Assembly (NCBI GenBank): GCA_024401395.1
Contig: JAKSLD010000007.1
Location: 1-64,000, forward strand
Direction: 5' to 3'
Length of the DNA stretch: 64,000 nucleotides
Source of the DNA: Bacteroidales bacterium
GTDB lineage: Bacteria > Bacteroidota > Bacteroidia > Bacteroidales > Marinilabiliaceae
Part shown: one piece after another, positions 63,932 to 64,000 of the stretch
Layout of the letters: each line of letters begins with the position of its first letter
How positions within the stretch are numbered: position 1 is the first letter of the stretch
The notes under the pieces: model-generated
What the model was told of the DNA's origin: nothing
Seen by the model: only the letters and a program-made list of their open reading frames with translations
The model's database searches: none
Program-made: the position numbers and the translations under genes

Positions 63932-64000
63932 ATGAAAACAATCATCGCAATTTCACTTTTAGTTCTTGGTTGCACTACTGCGATGTCGCAGACCATCTAC
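63932..64000 (+). CDS. start of a secreted protein (partial)
   Basis: 23 codons, MKTIIAISLLVLGC then TTAMSQTIY, cut by the window edge. A signal peptide, probably cleaved after 'AMSQ'; the Cys at 14 has a lipobox-like context (LVLGC) so a lipoprotein is also possible. No further assignment can be made. Confidence 0.7.
   Translation, partial: MKTIIAISLLVLGCTTAMSQTIY

Noticed and set aside
1-64000. tRNA, rRNA, riboswitch, origin
   Set aside because: No cloverleaf with CCA-type ends, rRNA segments or known riboswitch cores were recognised by eye; a covariance search would be needed to exclude small RNAs.

Overview
The window looks like a chromosome segment from a member of the order Bacteroidales (Bacteroidota), possibly Prevotella-like; the genus is not settled from sequence alone. 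Evidence: a SusC/SusD polysaccharide locus, a six-gene Na+-NQR operon, a Na+-pumping biotin-dependent decarboxylase operon, DUF5103, DUF4494 and DUF4249 proteins, an OMPP1/FadL porin, many lipoproteins with acidic residues right after the lipobox cysteine, and TAnnTTTG-like promoter boxes. No rRNA, tRNA, insertion sequence or CRISPR array was recognised.

Layout. 1-3.6 kb (+): tail of an ABC-F-like ATPase, a Nudix hydrolase, a GH105-like hydrolase and class I fumarase, followed by a repeat-rich non-coding stretch bounded by two terminators. 4.3-19.7 kb (all -): two paralogous modules. Each has a membrane-anchored TPR regulator, a tiny ORF, a DUF4249 lipoprotein, a compact TonB-dependent receptor and a lipoprotein; module A adds a DsbA-like lipoprotein, and the module B receptor is frameshifted. 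The two regulators share two almost identical DNA blocks around unrelated middles, which suggests recent gene conversion. A RloA/RloB-type ATPase plus TOPRIM-like pair, a probable anti-phage system, lies between the modules. 20-25.2 kb (-): aldose epimerase plus Na+-pumping methylmalonyl-CoA decarboxylase (mmdA, gamma/delta subunit with a lamin-tail domain, mmdC, mmdB). 25.6-31.5 kb (-): nqrABCDEF. 31.5-37.2 kb: T9SS-associated DUF5103 protein, CAT-like acetyltransferase, TlpA-like lipoprotein (+), FadL-family porin (-). 37.5-41.2 kb (-): acyl-CoA dehydrogenase with etfA and etfB. 41.3-44.2 kb (-): small basic protein, POT peptide transporter, DUF4494 protein. 44.5-53.3 kb (+): a 1.6-kaa exported protein of unknown function and purL. 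53.4-63.8 kb: a polysaccharide utilisation locus (clan GH-D-like hydrolase, GH43, SusE/F-like, SusD, SusC, all -) with a divergent DUF6377-type regulator. The window ends in the signal peptide of another secreted protein.

Physiology: fumarase, Na+-NQR, ETF/acyl-CoA dehydrogenase and the Na+-pumping decarboxylase fit an anaerobe that runs a fumarate/succinate/propionate pathway on a sodium gradient, fed by outer-membrane glycan and TonB uptake.

The most unusual signal is non-coding: eleven copies of an intergenic element on both strands. Each has a conserved head (core TTTACGATGAACAAGGG) followed by a tail of degenerate 11-bp repeats. Tails can be recognised as relatives of one another (unit close to ACTACAAAGGN), and in one cluster three heads are spaced by exact multiples of 11 bp. 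I do not recognise it as a named element.
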